Shown: positions 51,581 through 62,500 of the stretch, one piece after another
Layout: each line of letters begins with the position of its first letter
Numbering within the stretch: position 1 is the first letter of the stretch
Source of the DNA: Coriobacteriia bacterium
GTDB taxonomy: Bacteria; Actinomycetota; Coriobacteriia; Coriobacteriales; UMGS124
Assembly (NCBI GenBank): GCA_018368455.1
Contig: JAGZEG010000007.1
Span: 109,198-173,197 of the forward strand
Direction of reading: 5' to 3'
Length of the DNA stretch: 64,000 nt
The notes under the pieces: generated by a model
What the model saw: the letters and a program-made list of their open reading frames with translations, nothing else
Told to the model about the DNA's origin: nothing
The model's database searches: none
Position numbers and translations under genes: made by a program

Positions 51581-53893
51581 ATGACTCGCACGAAGAGCAC
51601 GTACGACGGCCTCGGGCAGCTACACCGCCGGCTGGTGTGCGGGGCCGCGCTGGGCGGCGCGCTGGCGTTGACGGTCGCGCTCACGCCTGCGCTAGCCAGC
51701 GAACCCGTCACCGGGGATTTGGCCGCCCCAGCCACCGCCACCCAGACCGTGGTGCCGGGACAGCCCGCGGTCGAGCACGCGGCCGACGACGCCCCAATTG
51801 CGCCTGAAACCTCCAGCCCGGAGGTGAACAGCGAACCCGCCGCGCCCACTGCGGACACAGCCGAGAAGCCGGCCTGGCTGCAGGGTGAGAATCTGCACAT
51901 AACCGCCAGTCCCACCGAGGAGGGCGGCGCCGTGTTCGCAGGGCAGACCGTCACCGTCAGCGTGACGCTCGACGCCGACAACCCCGACGAGCTGCCCGGC
52001 CTCGCCGACGTCTCCCTACCCGGAAGCGCCGGCCTCGAACCGATCGGCCCCGTAGCACAGGACGGCGCCACGTTCTCCCGCGAGTTCCTCGTGACGGACG
52101 GTGTCCCCGTCGGCTCATACCTCGAAATTTCCGTCCTCATCAGTGAGACGGACACCCACGCCGAGAGCACCGCACTCGACATCACGACACTGCACCGGGC
52201 CCAGCTGGCGGACTACACGGCCTACTTCGAGGTGCGTAACTCCATCGACGAGGATCAGCTCCTGCTTGACTACCAGTCGCCCGGCGCCGACGAGCTGCTC
52301 GAGTACATTGCCGGCCTCGACGGCGACGAGATGTTCCTCAATCTTCCCGCCGAGGACCAGGACATCGTCGACCTCTACACCTGGACGCTCCAGCACCTCA
52401 TCGACGAGCTCGTGCCGAAAACCCACGTCACGTTGGACATCGTGACGCGGCCGGGCGGCGTCGCCCCCGGTGGCGTCCTCGACGTCTACGTCAAGGTGAG
52501 GGGCCTCGGTGACGACGAGGAGCTACCTCTCGCCAAGGACAATATCGTCATCCTCGCCGCCATCGACGAAGAAAATCCCCTGCCCTACGCGGACGACTCC
52601 GACGGTCCGATTCGTATCGCCGACCCCAATACCGGCGAGGTCGGCTACCTCGTATCGTTCAACGTGCCCGACGACGCGCCCTTAGGCTCGGCGATCGAGA
52701 TCGAGGCCACCATGCTCGGCGACGCCCACACCTCAGACGGCATCGTCACCGCCTCTGTGCCTGTCGCCGTAGCGGACGTCTCTGCGCTGCAGGAGGCCGT
52801 CGCGCAAGCCGTCGAGCTCATCTACGGCCAGGACGGCACAGATTTCACCGCCGAGTCGCGCGAAGCCCTGAGGGATGTGTATCTCACGAATCTGGACATG
52901 CTGTCCGGGCTTAGCGAGGGGCTTTTCGTCATGCCCGAAGCGCCCGAGGACGTCGACGCCATCAACGCAGGGCTCGCCAGGCTCAGCGGCGCATTCCAGC
53001 CGAAAATCGACCTCATCGTCAAGGATCTCCACAGCGCAATGAACAGCCTGGTGTTCGACACGGGCGTCATCATCGCGCCGCAGGCAAAGGTCTACGACGG
53101 CACGGCGACGTTCTCCGACGTCGTGCTCGCAGGCATCCCCGGCACCACGCTCGGGGACGCCGGGCGCATCTCCGGCGTCGCACAGGTCAGCTCGGCCGAC
53201 GCCGGCACGTACGCCGAAGTCGTCATCCCGCGCTCCGAGCTGGCCGTCTCCGGAGACAATGCCGACCAGCTGTGGGAAGAGCTCGACGCCATCACCGACG
53301 AGGATGGGCTCATTCGCGCAAGCGACGTGAGCTTTACGATCGAGAAGGCCGAGCCCAGGCTCTCCATCAGCATGCCCTCGCAGGTCACGGCAGGGGAAGC
53401 GTTCCAGGTCGGTGTCACGATGGGCGCGCCCGCAAGCGACCCCGACGGCATGGGCCTGCCCACCCCCGAGCAGATGTCCATCGCGGTTGACGGCGCCACG
53501 GGCGACGGCGTTATCACAAAGGAAGGCCACACGTACGTCGCCACGTTCACAGCCGGCAACGACGCAGCGGGCGCAACGCTGACGGCGACGGCCCGCGTCC
53601 TTGACGGCGCGACTAACTACGCAGCAGGCGGCGACGCCACGGTGACGGCAGCGGTCAAGGCCGCCCCGGAGCAGCCAGCCAAACCCGACGAGGGCGACAA
53701 GGAACCCCAGCCCGACAGGCCCACACCGGGCGATAACAAGAAGGATGAGCCCAAGAAGGAGCAGCTCCCCAAGACCGGCGACGAGTCGCTAAGTCCCGCT
53801 GTCGCGATCGGCATCGCCGCAGGCGGCGTGGCCCTCGCCGGCGCCGGCGCCGCTCTCATCGCGCGCTCCCGCAGAAAGGACAGCGAGGCCTAA
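51581..53893 (+). CDS. LPKTG-anchored surface protein
   Basis: 770 residues. AAGGAGGGTCCTC precedes the ATG. A signal peptide (LVCGAALGGALALTVALTPALA) ends near residue 43. The mature protein is rich in Asp, Ala, Thr and Pro, with Ig-like beta-sandwich stretches. A YDG-type domain with AKVYDGTATFSDVVLAGIPG begins near residue 502. The C-terminus has a Lys/Pro/Asp-rich spacer, LPKTG (729-733), a hydrophobic span and RSRRKDSEA, the complete sortase signal. Sortase would attach it to the cell wall; no sortase gene is in the window. Role in adhesion is inference. Confidence 0.85.
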   Translation: MTRTKSTYDGLGQLHRRLVCGAALGGALALTVALTPALASEPVTGDLAAPATATQTVVPGQPAVEHAADDAPIAPETSSPEVNSEPAAPTADTAEKPAWLQGENLHITASPTEEGGAVFAGQTVTVSVTLDADNPDELPGLADVSLPGSAGLEPIGPVAQDGATFSREFLVTDGVPVGSYLEISVLISETDTHAESTALDITTLHRAQLADYTAYFEVRNSIDEDQLLLDYQSPGADELLEYIAGLDGDEMFLNLPAEDQDIVDLYTWTLQHLIDELVPKTHVTLDIVTRPGGVAPGGVLDVYVKVRGLGDDEELPLAKDNIVILAAIDEENPLPYADDSDGPIRIADPNTGEVGYLVSFNVPDDAPLGSAIEIEATMLGDAHTSDGIVTASVPVAVADVSALQEAVAQAVELIYGQDGTDFTAESREALRDVYLTNLDMLSGLSEGLFVMPEAPEDVDAINAGLARLSGAFQPKIDLIVKDLHSAMNSLVFDTGVIIAPQAKVYDGTATFSDVVLAGIPGTTLGDAGRISGVAQVSSADAGTYAEVVIPRSELAVSGDNADQLWEELDAITDEDGLIRASDVSFTIEKAEPRLSISMPSQVTAGEAFQVGVTMGAPASDPDGMGLPTPEQMSIAVDGATGDGVITKEGHTYVATFTAGNDAAGATLTATARVLDGATNYAAGGDATVTAAVKAAPEQPAKPDEGDKEPQPDRPTPGDNKKDEPKKEQLPKTGDESLSPAVAIGIAAGGVALAGAGAALIARSRRKDSEA

Positions 53894-53979
53894 AGTCTAT
53901 CGGCCGTCCAGGGCCCGGGAGCGCGTTCCCGAGTCCGACGACACCCCACGCCATACGGGCGCACGTACGAGAATGCAAA

Positions 53980-54015
53980 GCGGCCCCGATCGGCATCCAC
54001 GCCGGTCGGGGCCGC
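53980..54015 (-). terminator. Intrinsic terminator after the activase gene
   Basis: GCGGCCCCGA (53980-53989) pairs with TCGGGGCCGC (54006-54015), with an inner CGGC/GCCG stem. TTTGCATTC follows on the minus strand. It lies 20 bases past the activase stop and 86 past the surface-protein stop. Confidence 0.75.
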
Positions 54016-54035
54016 CCTGTGTCTGCTCCGGCTCG

Positions 54036-57000
54036 CTACGCCGTGGCGCCGATGGCGGTGCGCTGGCTCGCCGCGTCCTCCGCGCGCAGGCGCTCGATGT
54101 TCACGCCGTTGAGCGCCGCCCACTCGGGGTGCTCGCGGGCGAAGTTCTCTTTGGCGACGCTGATCATCAGCTTGATGCGGTTGAGCTGGTTAACCTCAGA
54201 GGCACCCGGGTCGTAGTCCACGGCCACGATGTTGCTGCCTGGGTGCTGGCGACGCAGTTCCTTGATCGTCGCCTTGCCCACGACGTGGTTCGGCAGGCAC
54301 GCGAACGGCTGAGCGCACACGATGTTGGGTGCGCCGGCCTCGATGAGCTCGACCATCTCAGCCGTGAGCAACCAGCCCTCACCCATGTTGTTGCACAGCG
54401 ACAGGATGGTGCTCGCTTTCTCGGCCAGCTCGAAGATCGGCGTCGACGGCGTGAAGCGCTTCGATTTCGCGAACAGCCGGTCGATGGGCGCGCGCATCCA
54501 GTCGATGAGCTTGATGCCCGCGTCGTGGCCGAGCACCTTGGACAGCGGGGCGCCGAGTTCCTCGCGCTGTAGGTGCTTGCCTGCAAAGCCGAACTGGAAG
54601 AAGTCGACGAGCCCCGGGACGACGGCCTCGCAGCCTTCGTTCTCGATGACATTGACGACCTGGTTGTTCGCCGTCGGGTGGAACTTAACGAGGATTTCGC
54701 CCACGACGCCGACGCGCGGCTTGGAGCGGTCGTTTTTGAGCGGCAGCTCGTCAAACTCGCGCACGCACTGCTTTGCCAGTCTCGTCATGGAGCCACGCGT
54801 GAAGCTCGGCGCCTCGACGCGCGCCTTCGCCATCCACTTCTCGAACAGCGCGTTAGCTGAGCCCGGCTTGGCCTCATAGGGGCGCGTGCGATAGAGCATC
54901 TGCATGATGGCATCGCCGAAAATCAGGGCATAGAACGCGCTCAGCAGCGTCTTCGGCGCGATGTTGAAGCCGGAGTTGCTCTCGTCGAGCTTGGCGACGG
55001 CCAGGCTGATGACGGGGATCTCGGGGTGCCCGGCGTCGCGCAGCGCCTTGCGGATGAGCGCGATGTAGTTCGTCGCACGGCAACCGCCACCCGTCTGCGT
55101 GATGATGACGGCCGTCTTGGACAGGTCGTACTTGCCTGACTCAACCGCCTCCATGATCTGACCGGTCACGAGAATGGACGGGTAGCAGATGTCGTTGTTG
55201 ACGTACTTGAGGCCCGCCTCAACGGCGCCGTGGTCAACGCTCGGCAGCAGCACGAGGTTGTAACCGGCCGCGCGCAGCACCGGCGCCACGAGGTCAAAGT
55301 GGATGGGCGCCATCTGCGGGCAGAGGATCGTATAGCCGGCGTCGAACATCTCCTTGGTGAACTCCACCTTGGGGAACGCCGCCGACACGGACGCACGGCG
55401 CACGGGCACGACAGCCGTCGCGGGATCCTTCCCCGCCGCCTCGGCCTCCGCACGCGCCTGACGCTCGAGCTCAGCCCGCTTATCCTTGAGCGCCGCGATA
55501 AGCGAGCGGATGCGGATGCGCGCCGCTCCGAGGTTCGACACCTCGTCGATCTTAAGCACCGTGTAAATCTTGCCGCTCGCCTCGAGAATCTCCTGCACCT
55601 GGTCCGTCGTCAGCGCGTCCAGGCCGCAGCCGAACGAGTTGAGCTGGATGAGGTCGAGGTCGTTGCGCGTCGTGACGTAGCGCGCCGCCGCGTAGAGTCG
55701 CGAGTGGTACATCCACTGGTCGACAACGCGGATGGGGCGCTCGGGACGCATGAGGTGGCTCACGCTGTCCTCGGTGAGCACCGCAAAGCCGAACGAGTTC
55801 ACGAGCTCAGGAATGGCGTGATTGATCTCGCGGTCGTTGTGGTACGGACGGCCCGCCAGCACGATGCCGTGAGCGTGGTTCTGCTCGATCCACGCCAAGG
55901 CCTCTTCACCGGCACGCTGCATATCGGCCCGGAACGCCTCGGACTCGGCCCAGGCGGCGTCGACAGCGGCGTCAATCTCGGCCTGCGTCAGGCGCGGACC
56001 CGTGAAGCGGCCAATACCCTTCGCCGCATCGGCAAAGCGATCACGGTCGAGCAGCTCAAACATACGGCGCTTGAGCTCCTTGGCGTCGTGGTAGGGCACG
56101 AACGGGTTCATGAACTCGATGTGCTTTTGCGCGAGCTCGTCGATGTTGAGCTTGAGCGCCGTCGGGTAGCTCATGACGATAGGACAGTTGTAGGCGTTGC
56201 CAGCCGACGGGTCCTCCTTGCGCTCCCAGCGCACGCTCGGCATCCAGATGAAGTCGACGTCGCGCTCGATGAGGTCCATGACGTGGCCGTGGCTCAGCTT
56301 CGCCGGGTAGCACACGCTCTCGGAGGGCATAGACTCGATACCGGCCTCGTACGTCTTCTTCGTCGAAGGGGCCGACAGCTCCACACGGAAGCCGAGCTTC
56401 GTGAAGAGCGTGAACCAGAACGGGTAGTCCTCGTACATGTTGAGCGCGCGCGGGATGCCCACCGTGCCGCGCGTCGCCTTGTCGGCAGCCAGCGGCTCGT
56501 AGCCAAACAAACGCTCGTTCTTGTACTTGAACAGGTTGGGAGCCTCGGTGGCGCCGGCCTTGCGCTTGCCCGCGCCGCGCTCGCAGCGGTTGCCCGTCAC
56601 GAAGCGCCGCCCGCCGCCGAAGTCGCTGATCGTGAGCAGGCAGTTGTTCGAGCAGATGCCGCAGCGCGCGCTGTGCTGCTTGACCTGCAGGTTGTCGATC
56701 TCCTCGCGCGAGAGCACCGTCGAGGTCCCCTCGGCGCCCGCCCTGTCGCGCGCGAGCAGGGCCGCGCCGTAGCAGCCCATGCAGCCGGCGATGTCCGGAC
56801 GGTAGGCATGCTTGCCCGTGAGGTTCTCGAATGCACGCAGCACGGCGTCGTTCAGGAACGTGCCGCCTTGGACGATGACCTTGTCGCCGATCTCCTTGGG
56901 GTCGCGGATCTTGATGACCTTGAACAGGGCGTTCTTCATGACGGAGTAGCTCAGACCGGCCGAGATGTCGCCGACGGTCGCGCCCTCCTTCTGCGCCTGC

Positions 57001-58742
57001 TTCACGCGCGAGTTCATGAACACCGTGCAGCGGCTGCCCAGGTCGACGGGATGCTTCGCCGTGAGCGCTGCCCCGGCGAACTCCTGTACCGTCATGCCCA
57101 TGGAGTCTGCGAAGCTCGAGATGAACGAGCCGCAGCCCGACGAGCAAGCCTCGTTGAGCATGATGTGCTCGATGACGCCGTCCTTGACGCGCAGGCACTT
57201 CATGTCCTGGCCGCCGACGTCGAGAATGAACTCCACGCCCGGCAGTACCTCGTTGGCGCTGCGCAGGTGAGCGACGGTCTCGATCTCGCCGGAGTCGGCG
57301 TGCAGAGCCTCGATGAGCAGGCCCTCGCCGTAACCCGTGCACGTGACGTGGCCGATGGTGCAGCCCTCGGGAATGGCGTGGTAGAAGTCGTCCATGAGGG
57401 AGCGGGCACAGCCGAGCACGTCGCCGCGGTTATTGCCGTACCACGTGCGCAGCAGCTCGCCGTCCTCGCCGATGACGGCGCCCTTCATCGTCGTGGAGCC
57501 GGCGTCGATGCCGATGAACACGCGGCCGCGGTAATGGGCCAGGTCGCCGCGAGGCACGACCTGCGCGTCGTGGCGCTCGTCGAACTCGGCGCGGTCGGCC
57601 GGCGTCGGGAACAGCGGAGCAAGGCGCTGCACCTCGGAGCCCTGGATGTCACCCAGGTTCTCGAGCTCGTCGATGACCTGCGCGAACGTCACCTGCTTGC
57701 CGCTGACCGACGCCATGGCGGCGCCGCTCGCCACGAAGAGGTGGGCGTTCGTGGGGCAGATCATGTGCTCGTCGTCGAGCTCGAGCGTGATGCGGAAGCG
57801 CTTGCGCAGCTCGGAGAGGTACTGCAGCGGGCCACCGAGGAAGGCGACGTAGCCGCGGATGGGACGGCCGCACGCCAGGCCGGAGATCGTCTGCGTCACG
57901 ACGGACTGGAAGATGGAAGCCGCAACGTCAGCGGGTTGGGCGCCCTCGTTGAGCAGCGGCTGGACGTCGGTCTTGGCGAACACGCCGCAGCGGCTCGCGA
58001 TGGGGTAGATCGTCGTCGCCTTGCGCGCGAGGTCGTTGAGGCCGGAGGCGTCCGTGTGCAGCAGGCTCGCCATCTGGTCGATGAACGCGCCCGTGCCGCC
58101 GGCGCACGTACCGTTCATGCGCTGCTCGATGCCGTTGTCGAAGTAGATGATCTTCGCGTCCTCGCCGCCGAGCTCGATGGCGACGTCCGTCTGCGGCGCG
58201 AACTTCTTGACGGCCGTCTTGGAGGCGATGACCTCCTGGACGAACTCCAGGCCGAGCCACGTCGAGAGCAGCAGGCCGCCCGAACCCGTGATGGCCACCG
58301 TGAGGGGCGCGTCGCCGAACACGCGCTGCGCCTCGCGGAACAGCGCCTTGGCCGTCGCACGTACGTCGGTGTGGTGGCGCTGGTAACTGGCGTAGACGAG
58401 CGCGTCGTCGTCATCGAGCACGGCGAGCTTCACCGTCGTCGAGCCCACGTCGATGCCCAGGCGCAGGTGCTTGCCGCTCCAGTCGAGCCCCACGCCAGGC
58501 GTCACCTCGACGGACGTGCGCGCCTGGGCCTGCGCCTCGGCGTCGCTTTCGCTCTGGGCCTGATCGCGCATGCTGGCAAGCTCCGGGTCGGTCGCGCAGG
58601 CAGACGCACCGCTCGTGCCGCAGCCAGCGCCCACCACGGCGTCGGCGAAGGCATCGAGAATGCTCGCGCGCTCGGCGTCACCCATGGCGCCGCCCGCCAC
58701 GACCTTGGCGCGTGCCTGCTTATCGTTGGACTCAGCGCTCAT
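54036..58742 (-). CDS. Giant 2-hydroxyacyl-CoA dehydratase activator-like protein (BcrAD/BadFG family)
   Basis: 1568 residues. Two actin-like ATPase domains are seen. The first has LGIDVGSTTVKLAVLDD (95-111) and NGTCAGGTGAFID (Cys213). The second has GIDAGSTTMKGAVIGEDGE (411-429) and NEACSSGCGSF (Cys533, Cys537). A DUF2229-like part begins near 770 and a HgdB-like C-terminal half follows. Such single chains are common in gut anaerobes; by analogy with HgdC they use ATP to push low-potential electrons through a [4Fe-4S] cluster. The substrate enzyme is unknown and no hgdAB genes lie nearby. It overlaps the TetR gene by four bases. Confidence 0.88.
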   Translation of the reverse strand: MSAESNDKQARAKVVAGGAMGDAERASILDAFADAVVGAGCGTSGASACATDPELASMRDQAQSESDAEAQAQARTSVEVTPGVGLDWSGKHLRLGIDVGSTTVKLAVLDDDDALVYASYQRHHTDVRATAKALFREAQRVFGDAPLTVAITGSGGLLLSTWLGLEFVQEVIASKTAVKKFAPQTDVAIELGGEDAKIIYFDNGIEQRMNGTCAGGTGAFIDQMASLLHTDASGLNDLARKATTIYPIASRCGVFAKTDVQPLLNEGAQPADVAASIFQSVVTQTISGLACGRPIRGYVAFLGGPLQYLSELRKRFRITLELDDEHMICPTNAHLFVASGAAMASVSGKQVTFAQVIDELENLGDIQGSEVQRLAPLFPTPADRAEFDERHDAQVVPRGDLAHYRGRVFIGIDAGSTTMKGAVIGEDGELLRTWYGNNRGDVLGCARSLMDDFYHAIPEGCTIGHVTCTGYGEGLLIEALHADSGEIETVAHLRSANEVLPGVEFILDVGGQDMKCLRVKDGVIEHIMLNEACSSGCGSFISSFADSMGMTVQEFAGAALTAKHPVDLGSRCTVFMNSRVKQAQKEGATVGDISAGLSYSVMKNALFKVIKIRDPKEIGDKVIVQGGTFLNDAVLRAFENLTGKHAYRPDIAGCMGCYGAALLARDRAGAEGTSTVLSREEIDNLQVKQHSARCGICSNNCLLTISDFGGGRRFVTGNRCERGAGKRKAGATEAPNLFKYKNERLFGYEPLAADKATRGTVGIPRALNMYEDYPFWFTLFTKLGFRVELSAPSTKKTYEAGIESMPSESVCYPAKLSHGHVMDLIERDVDFIWMPSVRWERKEDPSAGNAYNCPIVMSYPTALKLNIDELAQKHIEFMNPFVPYHDAKELKRRMFELLDRDRFADAAKGIGRFTGPRLTQAEIDAAVDAAWAESEAFRADMQRAGEEALAWIEQNHAHGIVLAGRPYHNDREINHAIPELVNSFGFAVLTEDSVSHLMRPERPIRVVDQWMYHSRLYAAARYVTTRNDLDLIQLNSFGCGLDALTTDQVQEILEASGKIYTVLKIDEVSNLGAARIRIRSLIAALKDKRAELERQARAEAEAAGKDPATAVVPVRRASVSAAFPKVEFTKEMFDAGYTILCPQMAPIHFDLVAPVLRAAGYNLVLLPSVDHGAVEAGLKYVNNDICYPSILVTGQIMEAVESGKYDLSKTAVIITQTGGGCRATNYIALIRKALRDAGHPEIPVISLAVAKLDESNSGFNIAPKTLLSAFYALIFGDAIMQMLYRTRPYEAKPGSANALFEKWMAKARVEAPSFTRGSMTRLAKQCVREFDELPLKNDRSKPRVGVVGEILVKFHPTANNQVVNVIENEGCEAVVPGLVDFFQFGFAGKHLQREELGAPLSKVLGHDAGIKLIDWMRAPIDRLFAKSKRFTPSTPIFELAEKASTILSLCNNMGEGWLLTAEMVELIEAGAPNIVCAQPFACLPNHVVGKATIKELRRQHPGSNIVAVDYDPGASEVNQLNRIKLMISVAKENFAREHPEWAALNGVNIERLRAEDAASQRTAIGATA

Positions 58743-59485
58743 CGCTTGCTCTCCCTCTCGCCTGCGCCGCTCAGACGCATCCCCATCAACAGCTGGCCAT
58801 ACATCGGCAGATCGACGTCCATGGAGCGCCCATACAAATCGCCGGGGCGCACAAACGCCAGCACAGTCATCATGCGCGCCATGACGTCGACGCCCTCCCG
58901 CATGCCGCCCTCGAGCCAGCGTTGCACGACGCCGACCTCGGCCGATACGACAAACGTTAGGTAGTAGTCGAAGAACGGGCCGAGCGCCCGCGCGTCCAGG
59001 CCGTCAAGCGCGCGATCCGTCACCGTTTCCCGCGCGATGTCCTTTATCTTCTCGACAAGCGCGGGGTCGCCGCCCGGACCGAGCATGGCACCCATGTAGT
59101 CACCGTTGTCGCGCACAAACTCCAGCAGCTCAACGGAGCCCGGACACGGGCCCAGGCGGGACAGGCTGTCACGCAGATCGTCCAAGTTTGCCTGCGCGAT
59201 GCGAAATATGTGGTCGGCCAAACCTTCCAACAGCTCCGCCTCGCTGCGCTCAACGAGATCAGCTATGTCGCGATAGTGCGAGTAAAACGTGCGCCGCGTC
59301 ACATCAGCGCGCTCAGCGATGGCCGTCACAGCGACGCGATCCAGGCCGCCGCACGCCCGGATCTCCGCAGCAAGCGCGTCGCGCAGCGCACGCCTCGTGC
59401 GGGCCGTGCGACGGTCTTCGCGTGGCGCCATCCCATGCTGCGCGCGAGCGCCCGAGACAGCGCACACCGTGTTGTTCTGTATCAC
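58739..59485 (-). CDS. TetR-family transcriptional regulator
   Basis: 248 residues. The likely start is GTG at 59485, with GAAGGGA upstream (a TTG at 59488 is adjacent). The N-terminal DNA-binding domain shows TARTRRALRDALAAEIRACG, VAVTAIAERADVTRRTFYSHY, a TetR helix-turn-helix. The C-terminal ligand domain is of the TetR_C type. The stop overlaps the activase start (ATGA), so regulator and activase are made together and the regulator probably controls this operon. The ligand is unknown. Confidence 0.85.
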   Translation of the reverse strand: MIQNNTVCAVSGARAQHGMAPREDRRTARTRRALRDALAAEIRACGGLDRVAVTAIAERADVTRRTFYSHYRDIADLVERSEAELLEGLADHIFRIAQANLDDLRDSLSRLGPCPGSVELLEFVRDNGDYMGAMLGPGGDPALVEKIKDIARETVTDRALDGLDARALGPFFDYYLTFVVSAEVGVVQRWLEGGMREGVDVMARMMTVLAFVRPGDLYGRSMDVDLPMYGQLLMGMRLSGAGERESKR

Positions 59486-59502
59486 CAACCGTTCCCTTCG
59501 CC

Positions 59503-59533
59503 CGATATGTCGAACCTGATGTCGGCGATATGT
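59503..59533. promoter_or_regulatory. Direct repeats upstream of the TetR gene
   Basis: CGATATGT occurs at 59503-59510 and 59526-59533, 23 bases apart or about two helical turns. The first copy extends to the near-palindrome CGATATGTCG. They lie just upstream of the TetR start and may be its own operator. Confidence 0.35.
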
Positions 59534-59597
59534 TACCCGCTTCGACCCACATTTCTATACACAATGAGAAGTTTTGCTCGCAGCGCGCAATAACCGC

Positions 59598-62500
59598 TCA
59601 TGCCCACGGCACCAGCGCGTCCGAAGGCTCCACCGCAGCAACCTCATCCTTGTCATGCGAAGCAAAGACCTCGCGACCGTTCTTCCCGACGATCCGCCGA
59701 TAGGCGCTGTTTAGCTCTTCCGACGGCTCGATGCCCTGCTCGCCCCGCAGATGCTCTGCCAGCCTCAGGTACTCGTCCGCAGCCGCTCCTCGACACGACA
59801 GCGCCTCAAGCGCCCGCATCGTCGCCAGGCCAACATCCTCCCGATAAGGATCGGCACGCTTGCCCGCCCGAGCAAACCACAGAGCCAGCTGGGCGTTGCC
59901 CGCCTTGTACGCGACGCCGGACGCGTACGCCATGCAGTCGACGTACAGTTGCGCGAGTGCACTGGATCGCAGGCGCCCCTCCTCTCCGAGGCAGTCCACC
60001 GTAAGGTCAAGTCCCGCACCGTAGAGCTCCTCGATATGCGAACACGCCTCAAGAGCGTCATGGGCAGGCATCGCGTCACGCCGCGCGAGCACGCTGCGCG
60101 CCGCCCGCTCAAATGCGAGCACGTCCACATCGATGAGCTCAAGGTTCAGGCGCACGGCATCTCCGACAGTCAAGATGAAGGCAGGACCGCCGTGCTTTTG
60201 GCCCAACGCGCCGCGCAGCGTCGTAAGAGCAGCATAGAGGCCCTGTCGCGACGTCTCGTATCCCATGCCTGGCCACAGCATGCGCGCGATGCGCTCGCGC
60301 GTCAGTGCCCGCTCGGGAAAGAGCGCCAGGTGCGCAAGCAGCCAGCGCGCCTTCTGGCGCCCCCACTCCTCGTCTCCGATGCAATGGCCGTTGCGCATCA
60401 CGCGCATGCCGCCAAAGAGCCTCACGACAAGCGGGGCGCCGTCCCCATGCGACGCGAACGACACGCCCGCACCGCCCACCGTCGCCGTCTCGGCAACGGC
60501 GGGGCTGCCCGTGGCGAGCCCCCGGGAAAGCCCGGCTGGCAGAAGGCTCGCAATGGCCTCGCGCTTCGCACCGGCGCAGCGGGCGGCAAGCCACGCCAGC
60601 CTCATGACGTGCGGTCGCGATGTCCGTGCTATGCCCTCAAAGATATCCCGCGCTTCCTGCGCGTCCCCGCAGATCGCCTCCAGCACGGCATGCTCCACCA
60701 TAAGAGGCGCAGACACGCGCGGTCGCAGCGCATTCTCGAGCAGCGTCACCGTGAGAAGGCGCGCGTCCTGATCGCGCGGAGAATCTTCGGCGAGCCCGGC
60801 AAGCGTCCCCAGAAGGTCGCAAAGCTCCCGCATACGTCGAGCCTCTAGGCGGCGGGCAAGCTGGCGTGCGAGAGAGACGAACGCCTGCGCCTGGCCGCAT
60901 CTTCCCTGCACCAGACAGCACAGCGCGAGGCAGATGGCGCTGCCCATCTGGCCCAGCGCGCTCCCACGCGTCCCGAACATCGCCAAGCACCGCTCGAGAG
61001 CGCCCCACGCCTGCCCTTCCCTCCCGTCTGCGACAAGGGCGATCGCCTCCACCAACAGCGCAAGGGGAATGAAAGCCGCGGCGGATCGCTGCTCCATGCG
61101 AGCTCGCGCGCCAGAGAGGGCCTCACGTGCGTCTCCGGCATTGGAAGCGCCCTGTCCAAGCAGAGCCTCAGGGCGCTCCGCCAAGATCTGCGCAAGTGCG
61201 CGATCCGCCGTGAGAATGTCGTCGCTTATGCCGCCTGGCCCCGCCCCTTCACGCGCGCCGCAGACATGAGGTGTCAGCACGACGATGGCATCTCCGAACT
61301 CTCCCAACAACATGTCGCAGAGTGCTATGTGGTGGAGAAGCGCCCGCTCAGCGAGTCCGCCGAGCGCGTGCGCGCCCTCCAGGATGGCACCGCGCACCCG
61401 CAGGCGCGACGGCATGTCCCCGTGCACGGCACCGCGGGCCAGGAGCTCGCACGAGTCCTCTAACGCCAGAGCCTTCCTTCTGGCGCGGCCCATCTCGCCG
61501 CGTCCACGCGAGGGACGGGCCCCTCCCGCACCCTCCCCGCCTCCAACGCGATCCCACACGCGCCGCACCATTCTGCAAACGTCAAAGTCATCTAGGATGC
61601 AATCTTCCTCGGCCTTCGCTTCCCCACCAGTACGACAAGCCCGAGGCAAAAGGCGGTCTCCTCCGAAGATAGCCACGCGCGCCTTGTCAAGACGCTCCAG
61701 CTTGGAAGAGGCGACGGCCCCGCCTTCGTCTCGGCGCACGACGGATCGCAGACCTCGCGCCATCAGCTCCCCCAGGCCCAGATCCGCAAAGACGAGCGGG
61801 TAATCGGCCATCACCGCAACAAGCTCCGTCGCAGGAAGCATGCGAGCTATTTCACCGGCACGTTCCGAACGGCCTGTCTCGAGCAGGCGGCGAACCACGC
61901 GCGCTGCCAAACCCCGGCCTTCCTCTACTATGCGATAAAAAAGTCCCTGTGCACCTCTCATCTTCACAGCAACGCAGCGAAATGTTGACCCGGCTGCAGA
62001 AATGCCGAGATGTGGATACGCATCCGCTAGACGTAGGACAGCGCGCTCACCGCTCTCCCCGCAAACGCTCTCTATATCCTCGAGCGTCCCCGAGCCAAAC
62101 AACACGAGCGCGTCACGCACCGAACGCTCTTCCCGAGGCAAAGCATCGGAAAGGCATTGCATGAGAATGCGCGATGCGCGCGTCTGAAAGACCTCGGTAT
62201 CCTCAAGCGCCTCATCCCCTCGGACGAGACGGGCAGCATCGAGAAGCAAGGGCACGCCGTGCGCGGTCTGCAGCGAAGAGCCACTCCGGTGCAGACAGAG
62301 ATCGTGGACCCAGAGATCGTATTCACCTTCAGAAACGAGGAGGTCACGCGCTGGGATACATATCGCATCAGGGAATGCCGCCATGAACGAGCGCGCGTTG
62401 CCCGAGGCTGTGCATGCGCACCGCACACCATGCTCCATCCACCAGCGCAACGCCTCATACAAAGCAGGACAACCGCACCCAGCTTCGAGCAGAGGAACGT

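Noticed and set aside
55230..58964. Open frame of 1244 codons on the plus strand
   Set aside because: It is the mirror of the giant activase gene in high-GC DNA, rich in Arg/Ala/His/Val without any domain.
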